Shown in pieces: positions 7,537 through 15,453 of a stretch of 62,593 nt of DNA (position 1 is its first letter; each line of letters begins with the position of its first letter). Both the position numbers and the translations under genes were made by a program. The notes below the pieces were generated by a model. That model did not search any database. It saw only the letters and a program-made list of their open reading frames with translations, and was not told the origin of the DNA. The stretch is from Streptomyces composti (GTDB taxonomy: Bacteria; Actinomycetota; Actinomycetes; Streptomycetales; Streptomycetaceae): positions 1 through 62,593 of the forward strand of contig NZ_JAATEM010000039.1 in assembly GCF_012034205.1 (NCBI RefSeq). The letters run 5' to 3'.

Positions 7537-8476
7537 TCTGCCGGTTGATCTGCCGGTTGATCTGCCGGTCCTCGGTCAACTCGGTGAGACGCGCGTGCAG
7601 TTCCGCGCGGGTGATGCTGTCCACCCGGGTGGACGGGACGGTGCAGGCGTACGCCCCGGCCACCGTGCCGTAGCGGGCGCACCGCTCGGCGGGTTCCCCG
7701 CGCAGCCAGCCGTACAGGAACGCCGCCGCGAAGGCGTCGCCGGCGCCGTTGGAGTCCACGACCGGACCGGGCGGCTCGGCGGCGGGGACATGGGTCGGCT
7801 CGCCGTCGGCCAGGAGGTACGCGCCCTCGGCTCCGGCGGTGGCGACGACCGTCCTGGCCCGGCCCCGTTCGGTGAGGGAGCGCATCACGGGCTCGGGGTC
7901 GGTGAGGGCGGCGGCGGAGAGGAAGACGAGGTCCGCGGCGAGGGCGAAGGGCTCGTGGTAGGGGTTGACGCCGTCCCAGTCGTGCAGGTCGGTGGAGATC
8001 GTCGGGCCGGAGGCTCGCAGCAGGGGCAGCGCGGCGGCGCAGGGCTGGGTGATGACGACATGGGCGTGCCGGCTGGCGGCGGCCAGCTTCCGTACCGTCT
8101 CCTCCGGCAGCGGGTCGGTGTCCGCGGCGCGGGTCGCGTCGTAGAGGGAGAGCCGCCGGCCGTCGGGGCCGACGAGGTTCACCGCGCGCTTGGTGCCGCG
8201 CGGCTGGGGGACGGCGGTGAGCGGGATGCCGTGGTCGCGGTGCAGGGCGCGGACGAGGTCGCCCTCGTGGTCGTCACCGACCAGGTCCAGATGGTGGGTG
8301 CGCAGGCCGAGGGCGGCGGCGGCCAGGGCGACGAAGTCACCGCTCTGCCCGGCGCGGGTGACGATGCCGGGCCTGATCATGAGGCTGTCGGCGAACGGCA
8401 CGGGCAGTTCGGGCACGTGCACGATGGTGTCCACGCCGGCACCTCCCAGGACCAGCACGTCGACCTCGGCCGTCAT
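7523..8476 (-). CDS. PfkB-family carbohydrate kinase
   Basis: A 317-residue ribokinase-like sugar kinase. The N-terminal strand VDVLVLGGAGVDT, the glycine-rich region around residue 43 and the C-terminal signature DSNGAGDAFAAAF (241-253, catalytic base Asp247 in the anion-hole motif GAGD) are all present. It phosphorylates a sugar or nucleoside hydroxyl with ATP; the substrate cannot be read from sequence. The ATG at 8476 has an AGAGGAA ribosome site. The last residues are a repeat-encoded tail (RQIN RQIN RQIS). It converges on, and overlaps, the 31-residue peptide gene. Confidence 0.9.
   Translation of the reverse strand: MTAEVDVLVLGGAGVDTIVHVPELPVPFADSLMIRPGIVTRAGQSGDFVALAAAALGLRTHHLDLVGDDHEGDLVRALHRDHGIPLTAVPQPRGTKRAVNLVGPDGRRLSLYDATRAADTDPLPEETVRKLAAASRHAHVVITQPCAAALPLLRASGPTISTDLHDWDGVNPYHEPFALAADLVFLSAAALTDPEPVMRSLTERGRARTVVATAGAEGAYLLADGEPTHVPAAEPPGPVVDSNGAGDAFAAAFLYGWLRGEPAERCARYGTVAGAYACTVPSTRVDSITRAELHARLTELTEDRQINRQINRQISGA
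7534..7569. repeat. 12-bp tandem repeat in the kinase 3' end
   Basis: The 12-bp unit TTGATCTGCCGG (first copy with CTG at its start) is repeated three times in a row. The repeats encode the RQIN tail of the kinase on the minus strand and begin at the stop codon of the small peptide. The unit length is a multiple of three, so copy-number changes would leave the frame intact. Confidence 0.85.
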
Positions 8477-8894
8477 CTGCGGTTCCTCTCGTCTCGCCGG
8501 GCCTCGCTTGGCCTCGCCGCCCGGTGCCGTCCGGACCCGGCCCTCCCGGTCCGCGCGCGGCCGACACCCGAACCGGTCCTCCCGGTCCCGCCCGGGTGCT
8601 GCCCGCACCCGGTGCCGCCCGGCGGGACCGGGCCGTCCAGCCCGTCCGCAACCGGTCCGACCCGGCGGACATCGTGTCACGGCGGGACGCGAACGGTACG
8701 GATACGTTGGACTCGGGCACGCGATACACGGCTGCCGGGCCCCGGAGGGCGTCAGGACCGTGATCCCCCGGCATGATGTTGCCTGGCGGCCTGCGCCGCG
8801 ACGTGTGGGAAGACCAGCCTGGCGAGCCGAAAGAGAGACATGAGCACGAAAGTCATGAAGGTCGACGGGCCTGCAGGAAGCACGGTGTGACGCG
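8477..8894. other. Divergent intergenic region between kinase and TrkA genes
   Basis: About 420 bases with no supported gene. The left part is C/G-rich with many CCGGTCC-like words; the right part, from about 8690, is less biased and presumably carries the promoter for the TrkA pair. No operator was recognised. Confidence 0.4.
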
Positions 8895-9566
8895 ATGCAT
8901 ATTGTCATCATGGGCTGCGGAAGGGTGGGTTCCGCCTTGGCTCAGACCCTCGAGGAACAGGGCCACACGGTCGCCGTGATCGACCAGGACCCCACCGCCT
9001 TCCGCCGTCTGGGCTCCACCTTCAGCGGCCGCAGGGTCACCGGGATCGGTTTCGACCAGGACACCCTGCGCGAGGCGGGCATCGAGGAGGCCGGTGCCTT
9101 CGCCGCCGTTTCCAGCGGGGACAACTCCAACATCATCGCCGCCCGGGTGGCCCGCGAGATGTTCGGCATCGAGAACGTGGCCGCCCGGATCTACGACCCC
9201 CGCCGCGCGGAGGTCTACCAGCGCCTCGGCATCCCCACCGTCGCCACGGTGCGCTGGACGGCCGACCAGATGCTGCGCCGGCTGCTGCCCTCGGGCGCCG
9301 AGCCGCTGTGGCGCGACCCCACCGGAGGGGTGCAGCTCGCCGAGGTCCACACCTCCCCGGCCTGGGTGGGCCACCGGATCAGCAGGCTGCAGGAGGAGAC
9401 GGGTGTCCGCGTGGCCTTCCTGACCCGGCTCGGCGAGGCGATCCTGCCCAGCTCGCAGACGGTGCTGCAGGAGGGTGACCTGGTGCACGTGATGATGCGC
9501 ACCGACGAGATCGACCGGGTCGAGGCGGCCTTCGCCAAGGGACCCGAAGAAGGGGGCGGTCACTGA
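8895..9566 (+). CDS. TrkA-family potassium uptake regulator (CeoB-like)
   Basis: A 223-residue TrkA/KTN protein. The N-terminal Rossmann domain (MHIVIMGCGRVGSALA, dinucleotide motif GCGRVG at 7-12, acidic VIDQD after strand 2) binds NAD(H) or a similar nucleotide, and a C-terminal TrkA-C (RCK_C) domain starts around residue 135. It is a cytoplasmic gating subunit of K+ transport. Its stop overlaps the next ATG (TGATG), so the two TrkA proteins are translationally coupled and probably form a hetero-oligomer. The APC permease nearby is a candidate partner, though it is two genes away on the other strand. Confidence 0.9.
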   Translation: MHIVIMGCGRVGSALAQTLEEQGHTVAVIDQDPTAFRRLGSTFSGRRVTGIGFDQDTLREAGIEEAGAFAAVSSGDNSNIIAARVAREMFGIENVAARIYDPRRAEVYQRLGIPTVATVRWTADQMLRRLLPSGAEPLWRDPTGGVQLAEVHTSPAWVGHRISRLQEETGVRVAFLTRLGEAILPSSQTVLQEGDLVHVMMRTDEIDRVEAAFAKGPEEGGGH

Positions 9567-10243
9567 TGAGGGTCGCCATTGCCGGGGCCGGTGCCGTCGG
9601 CCGCTCGATCGCGGGCGAGCTGCTGGAGAACGGCCACGAGGTGCTGCTGATCGACAAGGCGCCGACCGCGATCTCGGTCGAGCGGGTCCCGCAGGCGGAG
9701 TGGCTGCTGGCCGACGCCTGTGAGATCACGTCCCTGGACGAGGCCGCGCTCCAGCGCTGCAACGTGGTCATCGCCGCGACCGGCGACGACAAGGTCAACC
9801 TGGTCGTCTCGCTGCTCGCCAAGACCGAGTACGGCGTGCCGCGGGTCGTGGCGCGGGTCAACAACCCGAAGAACGAGTGGCTGTTCAACGAGTCCTGGGG
9901 CGTGGACGTCGCCGTCTCCACCCCGCGTCTGATGTCGGCCCTGGTGGAGGAGGCGGTCAGCGTCGGCGACCTGGTCCGCCTGCTGCGCTTCAGCCACGGT
10001 GACGCCAACCTGGTGGAGCTGACCCTGCCCGAGGAGTCGGCCCTGGCCGGCACCCAGGTCGGGGATGTGCAGTGGCCGCAGGACACCTCCCTGGTCACCA
10101 TCATCCGGGGCACCCGGGTGCTGACCCCGACCCGGGAGGACTCCCTGGAGGCCGGCGACGAGCTGCTCTTCGTGGCGGCCCAGGCCAGGGAGGAGCAGCT
10201 GGAGGATCTGCTGTCGGTGCGGAGAAAGCCGGACGCGGACTGA
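9566..10243 (+). CDS. TrkA-family potassium uptake regulator (CeoC-like)
   Basis: A 225-residue second TrkA protein. The Rossmann motif GAGAVG is at 7-12, VLLIDKAP follows strand 2, and a TrkA-C domain occupies about 140-220. It is co-transcribed with the preceding TrkA gene through a one-base ATG/TGA overlap. Paired CeoB/CeoC genes are the usual actinobacterial arrangement of Trk-type gating subunits. No membrane K+ channel component is adjacent other than the APC permease. Confidence 0.9.
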   Translation: MRVAIAGAGAVGRSIAGELLENGHEVLLIDKAPTAISVERVPQAEWLLADACEITSLDEAALQRCNVVIAATGDDKVNLVVSLLAKTEYGVPRVVARVNNPKNEWLFNESWGVDVAVSTPRLMSALVEEAVSVGDLVRLLRFSHGDANLVELTLPEESALAGTQVGDVQWPQDTSLVTIIRGTRVLTPTREDSLEAGDELLFVAAQAREEQLEDLLSVRRKPDAD

Positions 10244-10308
10244 GCTGCCGGCGGACGCGCCACGTACGGCGTGCGGACGCGCACCCGCGCGAGAGCATGT
10301 ACGACGTG

Positions 10309-10343
10309 AGAAGGGGCGCCCTGGAGTCCAGGGCGCCCCTTCT
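10309..10343. terminator. Bidirectional hairpin after the TrkA pair
   Basis: A nearly continuous palindrome: the arm at 10309-10325 is the exact reverse complement of 10327-10343. The innermost bases form the loop, leaving a GC-rich stem of about 15 bp. It lies between the ends of the convergent TrkA operon and the DUF3159 gene. Confidence 0.85.
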
Positions 10344-10439
10344 CGGGCTCGTGCGCGGGTCGCGTTTCGTGCGCGGACTCGGTTCCCGCGCGCCGGCGCG
10401 TGCTCGTGCACGCAAGCTGCCTGCCCACGCCCCGGGAGG

Positions 10440-11192
10440 TCAGTCCTCCCTGCGGTGCCGGCCTCCCGGCTCCGCGGCGGTGGCCGCCGCCTCCTGCGCT
10501 TCCTGCTCCCGCTCCCGCGCCTCCATCTCGGCGAAGACATCGATCGGCGGCGGAGCCTTGGCCAGGAAAACCCAGGTCAGATACACCGCGAGCAGGAACG
10601 GCGGGATCTTCAGGGCGACCAGCACCCAGCCCAGCTGGGTGGTGTCCGCCCACCAGTACAGCGGGAAGAGGATCGCGCTCTTCGCGAGCAGGATCAGCCC
10701 CCAGGCCCAACTGGCCTTGGTGTACGCCTTCTTGCGGCCCGGGTTGCGGGTGCGCCAGGAGAGGTTCTCCCGGAAGATCGGCCCCAGCATCAGGCCGATC
10801 AGCGGGATCCCGGCCATCGCGGTGACGATGTAGGCGAGTGCGAGGCCCAGCGTGTAGAGCATGCCGGGGAGGTAGAAGTCCTTCGCGTTGCCGGTCATCA
10901 TCGCGAAGACCACGCCGAAGCCGACACCGAAGACGCCGCTGAAGGCGTGCTTGACGGTGTCCTTCATGGCCAGCCGGACCACGACCAGCACCAGCGACAC
11001 GGCGAGCGCCGCGATCGCCGACATGTGCAGGTCCTTGTTGACCGTGTAGATGCTGACGAACAGAAGCCCGGGCAGCACCGTCTCGACCATGCCCCGCACT
11101 CCGCCGAACGCCTCGAACAAGGCGGCCTCGGTCACCGCCCGGGCGTCGTCGGCGGATGTGTCTTCGGTTGTCGGCTTGTCGAGAGACGTCAC
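10440..11192 (-). CDS. DUF3159 membrane protein
   Basis: A 250-residue integral membrane protein with about five or six hydrophobic segments between residues 35 and 215, flanked by charged tails (C-terminal EAREREQEAQEAAATAAEP). It belongs to the actinobacterial DUF3159 family, whose function is unknown to me. The start is GTG with a GGGAG ribosome site. It follows the OB-fold gene by only 3 nt and is therefore its operon partner, as usual in Streptomyces. Confidence 0.85.
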   Translation of the reverse strand: MTSLDKPTTEDTSADDARAVTEAALFEAFGGVRGMVETVLPGLLFVSIYTVNKDLHMSAIAALAVSLVLVVVRLAMKDTVKHAFSGVFGVGFGVVFAMMTGNAKDFYLPGMLYTLGLALAYIVTAMAGIPLIGLMLGPIFRENLSWRTRNPGRKKAYTKASWAWGLILLAKSAILFPLYWWADTTQLGWVLVALKIPPFLLAVYLTWVFLAKAPPPIDVFAEMEAREREQEAQEAAATAAEPGGRHRRED

Positions 11193-11195
11193 CGG

Positions 11196-11594
11196 CTACT
11201 CCCGTCCGAGGGGTCTGAGTTCGTATTTCGGATTGAACAGCACCCGGCGGCCCCGGCTCATCGAGATCCGGCCCGATGCGATCACCTTGCGGCCCGGTTC
11301 GATCCCCCTGATGGAGCGCCGGCCGAGCCACACCACGTCCAGGGCGCCCGAGCCGTCGAACAGTTCGGCCTCCAAGGCCGGGACTCCGGCGCGCGGTCGC
11401 AGCGTGACCGTGCGCAAGGTACCAGTAACCGTCACGATCTGCCGGTCCTGGCAGTCACCTATCCGCGTACATCCAGCGGTCTCGGCGTCTTCACGCAGCT
11501 CCTCGGACTCCAGGTCCTCCTGCGACGAGGAGAGCCGGTCGAGCATGCGCCGGAACCGGCCTGCCGGCTTCTCGGATCGAGGAACAGCACTCAT
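11196..11594 (-). CDS. OB-fold nucleic acid binding domain protein
   Basis: A 132-residue protein. After a charged N-terminus (residues 1-50) comes an OB-fold (about 55-125: VTVTGTLRTVTL, ELFDGSGALDVVWLGRR, VIASGRISM), as in RecG-wedge or tRNA-anticodon-like nucleic-acid binding modules. The ATG lies 6 nt after TACGCT, predicting a leaderless mRNA. It is the first gene of a two-gene operon with DUF3159. Its nucleic-acid target is unknown. Confidence 0.85.
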   Translation of the reverse strand: MSAVPRSEKPAGRFRRMLDRLSSSQEDLESEELREDAETAGCTRIGDCQDRQIVTVTGTLRTVTLRPRAGVPALEAELFDGSGALDVVWLGRRSIRGIEPGRKVIASGRISMSRGRRVLFNPKYELRPLGRE

Positions 11595-11600
11595 GTCTGA

Positions 11601-11606
11601 AGCGTA
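11601..11606 (-). promoter_or_regulatory. Candidate leaderless -10 box (TACGCT)
   Basis: TACGCT is followed by exactly six bases and then the ATG of the OB-fold gene, with no ribosome site between. This matches the TANNNT-to-start spacing expected of a leaderless actinobacterial transcript. No strong -35 was found. Confidence 0.55.
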
Positions 11607-11861
11607 CCGGGGGCCACTGACGGTTACGTACCCTCTGCCGCAGCGCATCGAACCGGCCCTTGTCGGCCATGATCGCCCCGCACCGCCCTGACCTCCCCTT
11701 CCGCGCGGCGCCTGGGGGTCCGGACCCTCTCCGGTCCTCGGCGGGTCCGTCCCGCGGATGTGACGCGGCACCCCCGGAAGGCGACTCACGGTCACGGCAG
11801 GTGCACGAGCGGCGACTCGATCACCGGGCGGCGCGCAGATCCGGGCGCCCCGGTGCGGCTG

Positions 11862-12554
11862 TCAGTGGGCGATCACTTCTCCGTCGCGGAGTTCCAGGAC
11901 GCGGTCGGCGAGGTCGAGCAGGGCGGGGTCGTGGGTGGCGACCAGGGCGGTGACCTGTTCGCTGCGCACCACGGCCTTCAGGAGTTCCATCACCGCGTGG
12001 CCGGTGTCCGCGTCCAGCTGGCCGGTCGGCTCGTCGGCGATCAGCAGCGAGGGCTTGTTGGCCAGGGCGCGGGCGATGGCGACGCGCTGCTGCTGACCGC
12101 CGGAGAGCTCGCCGGGCCGCTGGGCCGCGTGGTCGGCGAGGCCCACCAGGGAGAGCAGCAGTTCGACGCGTTCCTCGCGCTCGCGCGGGTCGGCGCGGCG
12201 CAGCCGCAGCGGGACGCCGACGTTCTCGGCGGCGGTGAGGATCGGGATGAGCCCGAAGGACTGGAAGACGAAGCCGATCCGGTCCCGGCGCAGCGCCAGC
12301 AGCCCGTCCTCGTCGAGACCGGCGATGTCCAGCCCGTCCACGGTGACCCGGCCCCGGTCGGGCGAGTCCAGGCCGCCGACGATGTTGAGCAGCGTGGTCT
12401 TGCCGGAGCCCGAGCGGCCCTTGAGGGCGACCAGTTCGCCCCGCGGGACCTCGAAGGAGATGCCGCGCAGTGCGTGCACCGCGGCGGCCCCGGTGCCGTA
12501 GGACTTGTGCACGTCCTCGACGCGCACCATCGTCTCGGTGGCCACCTGTGTCAT
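11862..12554 (-). CDS. ABC transporter ATP-binding protein (MacB/LolD type)
   Basis: A 230-residue stand-alone ABC ATPase. Walker A (GRSGSGKTT), Q-loop (FQSFGL), signature LSGGQQQR, Walker B (LLIADEP) and the H-loop (VATHD) are all intact. The sequence type is that of the MacB/LolD/FtsE-like group that partners with FtsX-like permeases. No permease is adjacent, so its membrane partner must be encoded elsewhere. It is separated from the upstream DUF3710 gene by about 200 bases containing a hairpin, so it is probably transcribed separately. Confidence 0.9.
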   Translation of the reverse strand: MTQVATETMVRVEDVHKSYGTGAAAVHALRGISFEVPRGELVALKGRSGSGKTTLLNIVGGLDSPDRGRVTVDGLDIAGLDEDGLLALRRDRIGFVFQSFGLIPILTAAENVGVPLRLRRADPREREERVELLLSLVGLADHAAQRPGELSGGQQQRVAIARALANKPSLLIADEPTGQLDADTGHAVMELLKAVVRSEQVTALVATHDPALLDLADRVLELRDGEVIAH

Positions 12555-12658
12555 CCGCCCGCCCCTCCCCCTCGGAACCGGCCGACAGTATCTCCGCCGA
12601 CCGGCCCGGCGATCAACAGTGCGCACGCAGGCGACGAGGGCACAGCGCACGCATGCGG

Positions 12659-12688
12659 CGAGGGCCGCCCCGGTCGGGACGGCCCTCG
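12659..12688. terminator. Hairpin downstream of the dut-DUF3710 operon
   Basis: The arms CGAGGGCCG (12659-12667) and CGGCCCTCG (12680-12688) are exact reverse complements around a GC-rich loop that can extend the stem. It lies between the end of DUF3710 and the start of the ABC ATPase gene, both on the minus strand. Confidence 0.6.
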
Positions 12689-12756
12689 GCGACGGCTGTG
12701 CTCGGGGCCGGACGCAGCCCCGCCCGGACCGTACGGTCCGGGCGCGATACGCCGGA

Positions 12757-13512
12757 TCAGCGGACCTCGGTGATCTCCGGGCCGCGCTGCAGCTGGCCCA
12801 TGCCGCCCGAGAAGCGGGAGCCCTCCTCCTGCTGGACGCCCTCGGGCACCATCTGGGCGTCGCTGGGCAGTTTGAGGACGATCGGGTCGCGGGGCGCCAT
12901 CGGGCCGTCGCCGCGCACCACCACGGTGTCCCGGAAGATCTGCTCGAGCAGCCCGGCGGCCTGCGGCTGCACCGCGCCCTGGCCGGAGATCACTCCGCGC
13001 AGGAACCAGCGGGGGCCGTCCACGCCGACGAACCGCACGACCTGGGAGCCGCCGGTGCCGTCCGGCAGCTGTACCGGCACCTGGGCCCGCAGCTCCCAGC
13101 CCAGCGGGCCCTCGACCTCGTCGATGATGCCGCCCTGCTGGGTGATGCCGGCCGCGATCTCCTCGCGGACCTCGGTCCAGATGCCCTCACGCTTGGGTGC
13201 CGCGAAGGCCTGCAGCTGGATGGCGCTGTCGTTGAGCACCACGGTGGCGGCGACGATCGCGTCGCCCGCGACCTCGACGCGCAGCTCCATGCCGTCGACG
13301 CCCGGCACGAACAGGCCGCCCAGGTCGACCCGGCCCTCGCCGGGGTTGCTGACCTCGGAGACGTCCCAGGGCCCGTCGGGCCGTGGCGCGGGCTCCAGCC
13401 TCAGCCGTTCGGCCTCGGCCTCCTCCGCCTCGCTGTCGACACCGTCGACGACCTGCTCGGCCTCGCCGGCCGCGTCCTCGGCGGCAACCCTCTTCTTGCG
13501 ACGTCCGAACAC
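12757..13512 (-). CDS. DUF3710 protein
   Basis: A 251-residue cytoplasmic protein of the actinobacterial DUF3710 family, whose function is unknown. The N-terminus is lysine/arginine- and then acid-rich (MFGRRKKRV..., DSEAEEAEAERL), followed by a mixed alpha/beta body with GPWDVSEV and LGWELRAQVPVQLPDG. The GTG start at 13512 is preceded by AAGGA and lies one base after the dut stop codon, indicating translational coupling with dut. Confidence 0.85.
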   Translation of the reverse strand: MFGRRKKRVAAEDAAGEAEQVVDGVDSEAEEAEAERLRLEPAPRPDGPWDVSEVSNPGEGRVDLGGLFVPGVDGMELRVEVAGDAIVAATVVLNDSAIQLQAFAAPKREGIWTEVREEIAAGITQQGGIIDEVEGPLGWELRAQVPVQLPDGTGGSQVVRFVGVDGPRWFLRGVISGQGAVQPQAAGLLEQIFRDTVVVRGDGPMAPRDPIVLKLPSDAQMVPEGVQQEEGSRFSGGMGQLQRGPEITEVR

Positions 13513-13513
13513 G

Positions 13514-14065
13514 TCACTGTCCTTCCCGGTCGGATACGACCGAAGCGTATCTATTCCCACCCGCTGTGCCGCTCACGGCGGCCTGACCGTCTGAACCGCT
13601 TACGCCTTCCCCGGCCTCCACGGCGGCATGACCGCCGGTGGACCCGAAGCCCCCCTCGGCCCGGGCCGACGCGGGCAGCTCCGCGGCCGGCACGAAGCGC
13701 ACCCTCTCGACCTGCTGGACGACCAGTTGGGCAATCCGGTCGAAGCGCTCGAACCGCACGGTCTCGCGCGGGTCGAGATTCACCACGATCACCTTGATCT
13801 CTCCACGGTACCCGGCATCCACCGTCCCCGGGGCATTCACCAGGGCCACACCGCAGCGGGCGGCCAGGCCGGACCGCGGGTGCACGAAGGCGGCATACCC
13901 CTCGGGCAGGGCGACCGACACCCCGGTGGGCAGCACGGCCCGCTCGCCGGGGGCCAGTTCGCAGGGCTCGGTGGTGCGCAGATCGGCGCCCGCGTCACCG
14001 GGGTGCTCGTAAGCCGGAAGGGGTACGTCCGGGTCGATACGGCGGAGGAGCACGTCGAGGGTCAC
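13514..14065 (-). CDS. dut: Deoxyuridine 5'-triphosphate nucleotidohydrolase (dUTPase)
   Basis: A 183-residue trimeric-type dUTPase, which hydrolyses dUTP to dUMP and pyrophosphate, preventing uracil incorporation and supplying dTMP synthesis. Conserved motifs are visible: motif I GDAGADL (23-29), HPRSGLA (62-68), the uracil-binding hairpin GTVDAGYRGEI (80-90) and the P-loop-like motif V RAEGGFGSTG (135-144). About 39 residues follow motif V, longer than most. The GTG start overlaps the stop of the upstream thioesterase gene (GTGA). DUF3710 follows one base later. Confidence 0.95.
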   Translation of the reverse strand: MTLDVLLRRIDPDVPLPAYEHPGDAGADLRTTEPCELAPGERAVLPTGVSVALPEGYAAFVHPRSGLAARCGVALVNAPGTVDAGYRGEIKVIVVNLDPRETVRFERFDRIAQLVVQQVERVRFVPAAELPASARAEGGFGSTGGHAAVEAGEGVSGSDGQAAVSGTAGGNRYASVVSDREGQ

Positions 14066-14646
14066 GGGTTCACCTCGAAGGCGCGGGCCCGCCGGACCTG
14101 GTCCGGGTCGTTCATGGCGGCCTGGATCTCCTCCTGGCGGCCGTGGTCGATGAAGTGGTCGACCTTGACCTCGATGAACAGGGCGTCGGCGCGGACGGCG
14201 ACGGGGCCGTCGGGGCCGCCGATGCGTCCGGTCGCGGTGGAGTAGATCTTCCGTCCCGCCACCGCGGTCACCTCGGCCGAGAGGTGCAGCGTGGTCCCCA
14301 CCGGGACGGGGCGGACGAAGTCGGTCTCCAGCCTGCCGGTCACCGCGATGGTGCGCAGCAGCCAGTTGAGCGAGCCGAGCGTCTCGTCCAGGGCCGTGGC
14401 GAGCACACCGCCGTGGGCGAGGCCGGGGGCGCCCTGGTGGGCGGGCTGCACGGTGAACTCGGCGGTGATCGACACGCCTTCGCCGGCGCGTGCCTGGAGG
14501 TGCAGGCCGTGGGCCTGTTCGTCGCCGCAGCCGAAACACTGGCCGTAGTGCGCGCCGAGCAGCTCGCCGGGTGCGGGCGCGTCGGGATGGCGGACGGGCT
14601 TCACGGCGTCGGCCGGGGGCTGAAGAGCTGGGGAAGTACCTCTCAC
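14062..14646 (-). CDS. PaaI-family thioesterase (hot-dog fold)
   Basis: A 194-residue hot-dog fold thioesterase. A CFGCG cysteine motif (about 36-40) and GLAHGGVLATALDE (the HGG region of the PaaI/4HBT family) are visible, with Asp/Glu on the long helix. It should hydrolyse an acyl-CoA whose identity is unknown. The start GTG at 14646 is preferred because it follows a TAAGGT box by 8 nt; a longer ATG start at 14706 would overlap the ATG of the divergent DUF3093 gene. It leads the thioesterase-dut-DUF3710 operon. Confidence 0.85.
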   Translation of the reverse strand: MRGTSPALQPPADAVKPVRHPDAPAPGELLGAHYGQCFGCGDEQAHGLHLQARAGEGVSITAEFTVQPAHQGAPGLAHGGVLATALDETLGSLNWLLRTIAVTGRLETDFVRPVPVGTTLHLSAEVTAVAGRKIYSTATGRIGGPDGPVAVRADALFIEVKVDHFIDHGRQEEIQAAMNDPDQVRRARAFEVNP

Positions 14647-14654
14647 AGGCGCAG

Positions 14655-14660
14655 ACCTTA
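14655..14660 (-). promoter_or_regulatory. Candidate leaderless -10 box (TAAGGT)
   Basis: TAAGGT is followed by 8 bases and then the GTG of the thioesterase gene. No Shine-Dalgarno sequence lies between. It would drive the thioesterase-dut-DUF3710 operon and lies only about 45 bases from the divergent DUF3093 start. Confidence 0.55.
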
Positions 14661-14704
14661 CCCGCGAGTCGGCGCGGCCCGGACACCGTGTCAAGCTTGG
14701 CTCC

Positions 14705-15184
14705 ATGCAGCTCTCCGCCGCCTCCTACGAAGAACGCCTGACCGCTCCCCGCTCCTGGTGGCTGATCTGCTTCCTGGCGGGGGTGTCACTGGGGCTGATC
14801 CTGCTGCCGCTCGGGACCCTCCCGATGCTCGCCGGCCTGGCCGCGGGCACCGCCGTGACGGCCGTCGCGGCCAGCTCCTACGGCTCGGTACGCATCCGCG
14901 TCGTCGGCGGCCACCTGATCGCCGGCGAGGCCAAGATCCCGGTCACCGCCCTCGGCGAACCGGAGATCCTCGACCCGGAGGAGGCCCGCGCCTGGCGCAC
15001 GTACAAGGCCGACCCGCGCTCCTTCATGCTGCTGCGCGCCTACATCCCCCGAGCCCTCCGCATCGACGTCACCGACCCCGACGACCCGACTCCGTACGTC
15101 TTCCTCTCCACCCGCGAACCCGAGCGCCTGGCAGAGGCCCTCCGAGCGGCCAGGTCCGCGGCGGCGGACCGGACGGGCGAGTGA
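14705..15184 (+). CDS. DUF3093 membrane protein
   Basis: A 159-residue actinobacterial DUF3093 protein. Two adjacent hydrophobic segments (about 18-36 and 40-58) are followed by a soluble domain of about 100 residues with RIRVVGGHLIAGEAKIPV and the C-terminal STREPERLAEAL. Its function is unknown. The start ATG lies 7 nt after CAAGCT, a near-match to a leaderless -10 box. It is transcribed away from the thioesterase operon. Confidence 0.85.
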   Translation: MQLSAASYEERLTAPRSWWLICFLAGVSLGLILLPLGTLPMLAGLAAGTAVTAVAASSYGSVRIRVVGGHLIAGEAKIPVTALGEPEILDPEEARAWRTYKADPRSFMLLRAYIPRALRIDVTDPDDPTPYVFLSTREPERLAEALRAARSAAADRTGE

Positions 15185-15268
15185 GCCGGCGCCCGGGCCG
15201 GTGAGCCGGGAACCGGACCGGAGCGACGGGAGCGGCCGGCGGTAGACCAGCGGGACGGTGGCAGCCGG

Positions 15269-15329
15269 CTGCGCTCGACGGAACGGTGACGGCCGGCCGC
15301 CTGCGCTCGGCGGCACGGTGACGGCCGGT
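15269..15329. repeat. Two imperfect 29-bp direct repeats
   Basis: A 29-bp segment at 15269-15297 recurs with a few changes at 15301-15329 (shared words CTGCGCTCG and ACGGTGACGGCCGG); a further degenerate copy lies just upstream. It is non-coding and lies in the 3' region of DUF3093 before the shared terminator. Confidence 0.75.
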
Positions 15330-15355
15330 CCGGCTGACCCGGCGGGACGAGACGA

Positions 15356-15393
15356 CGGGGCGCGCCCACGACACCCGGTGTGGGCGCGCCCCG
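15356..15393. terminator. Strong bidirectional hairpin
   Basis: The arms GGGGCGCGCCCA (15357-15368) and TGGGCGCGCCCC (15381-15392) are perfect complements, extended by an outer C-G pair and a possible inner CACC/GGTG pairing. It lies between the convergent DUF3093 gene and the next leftward gene. Confidence 0.85.
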
Positions 15394-15453
15394 GTGCGTT
15401 CAGCGGTTCGCGCAGGGTCCCCGGGGCGACCGGGTCCGCGCCGGCGGTCCGGC

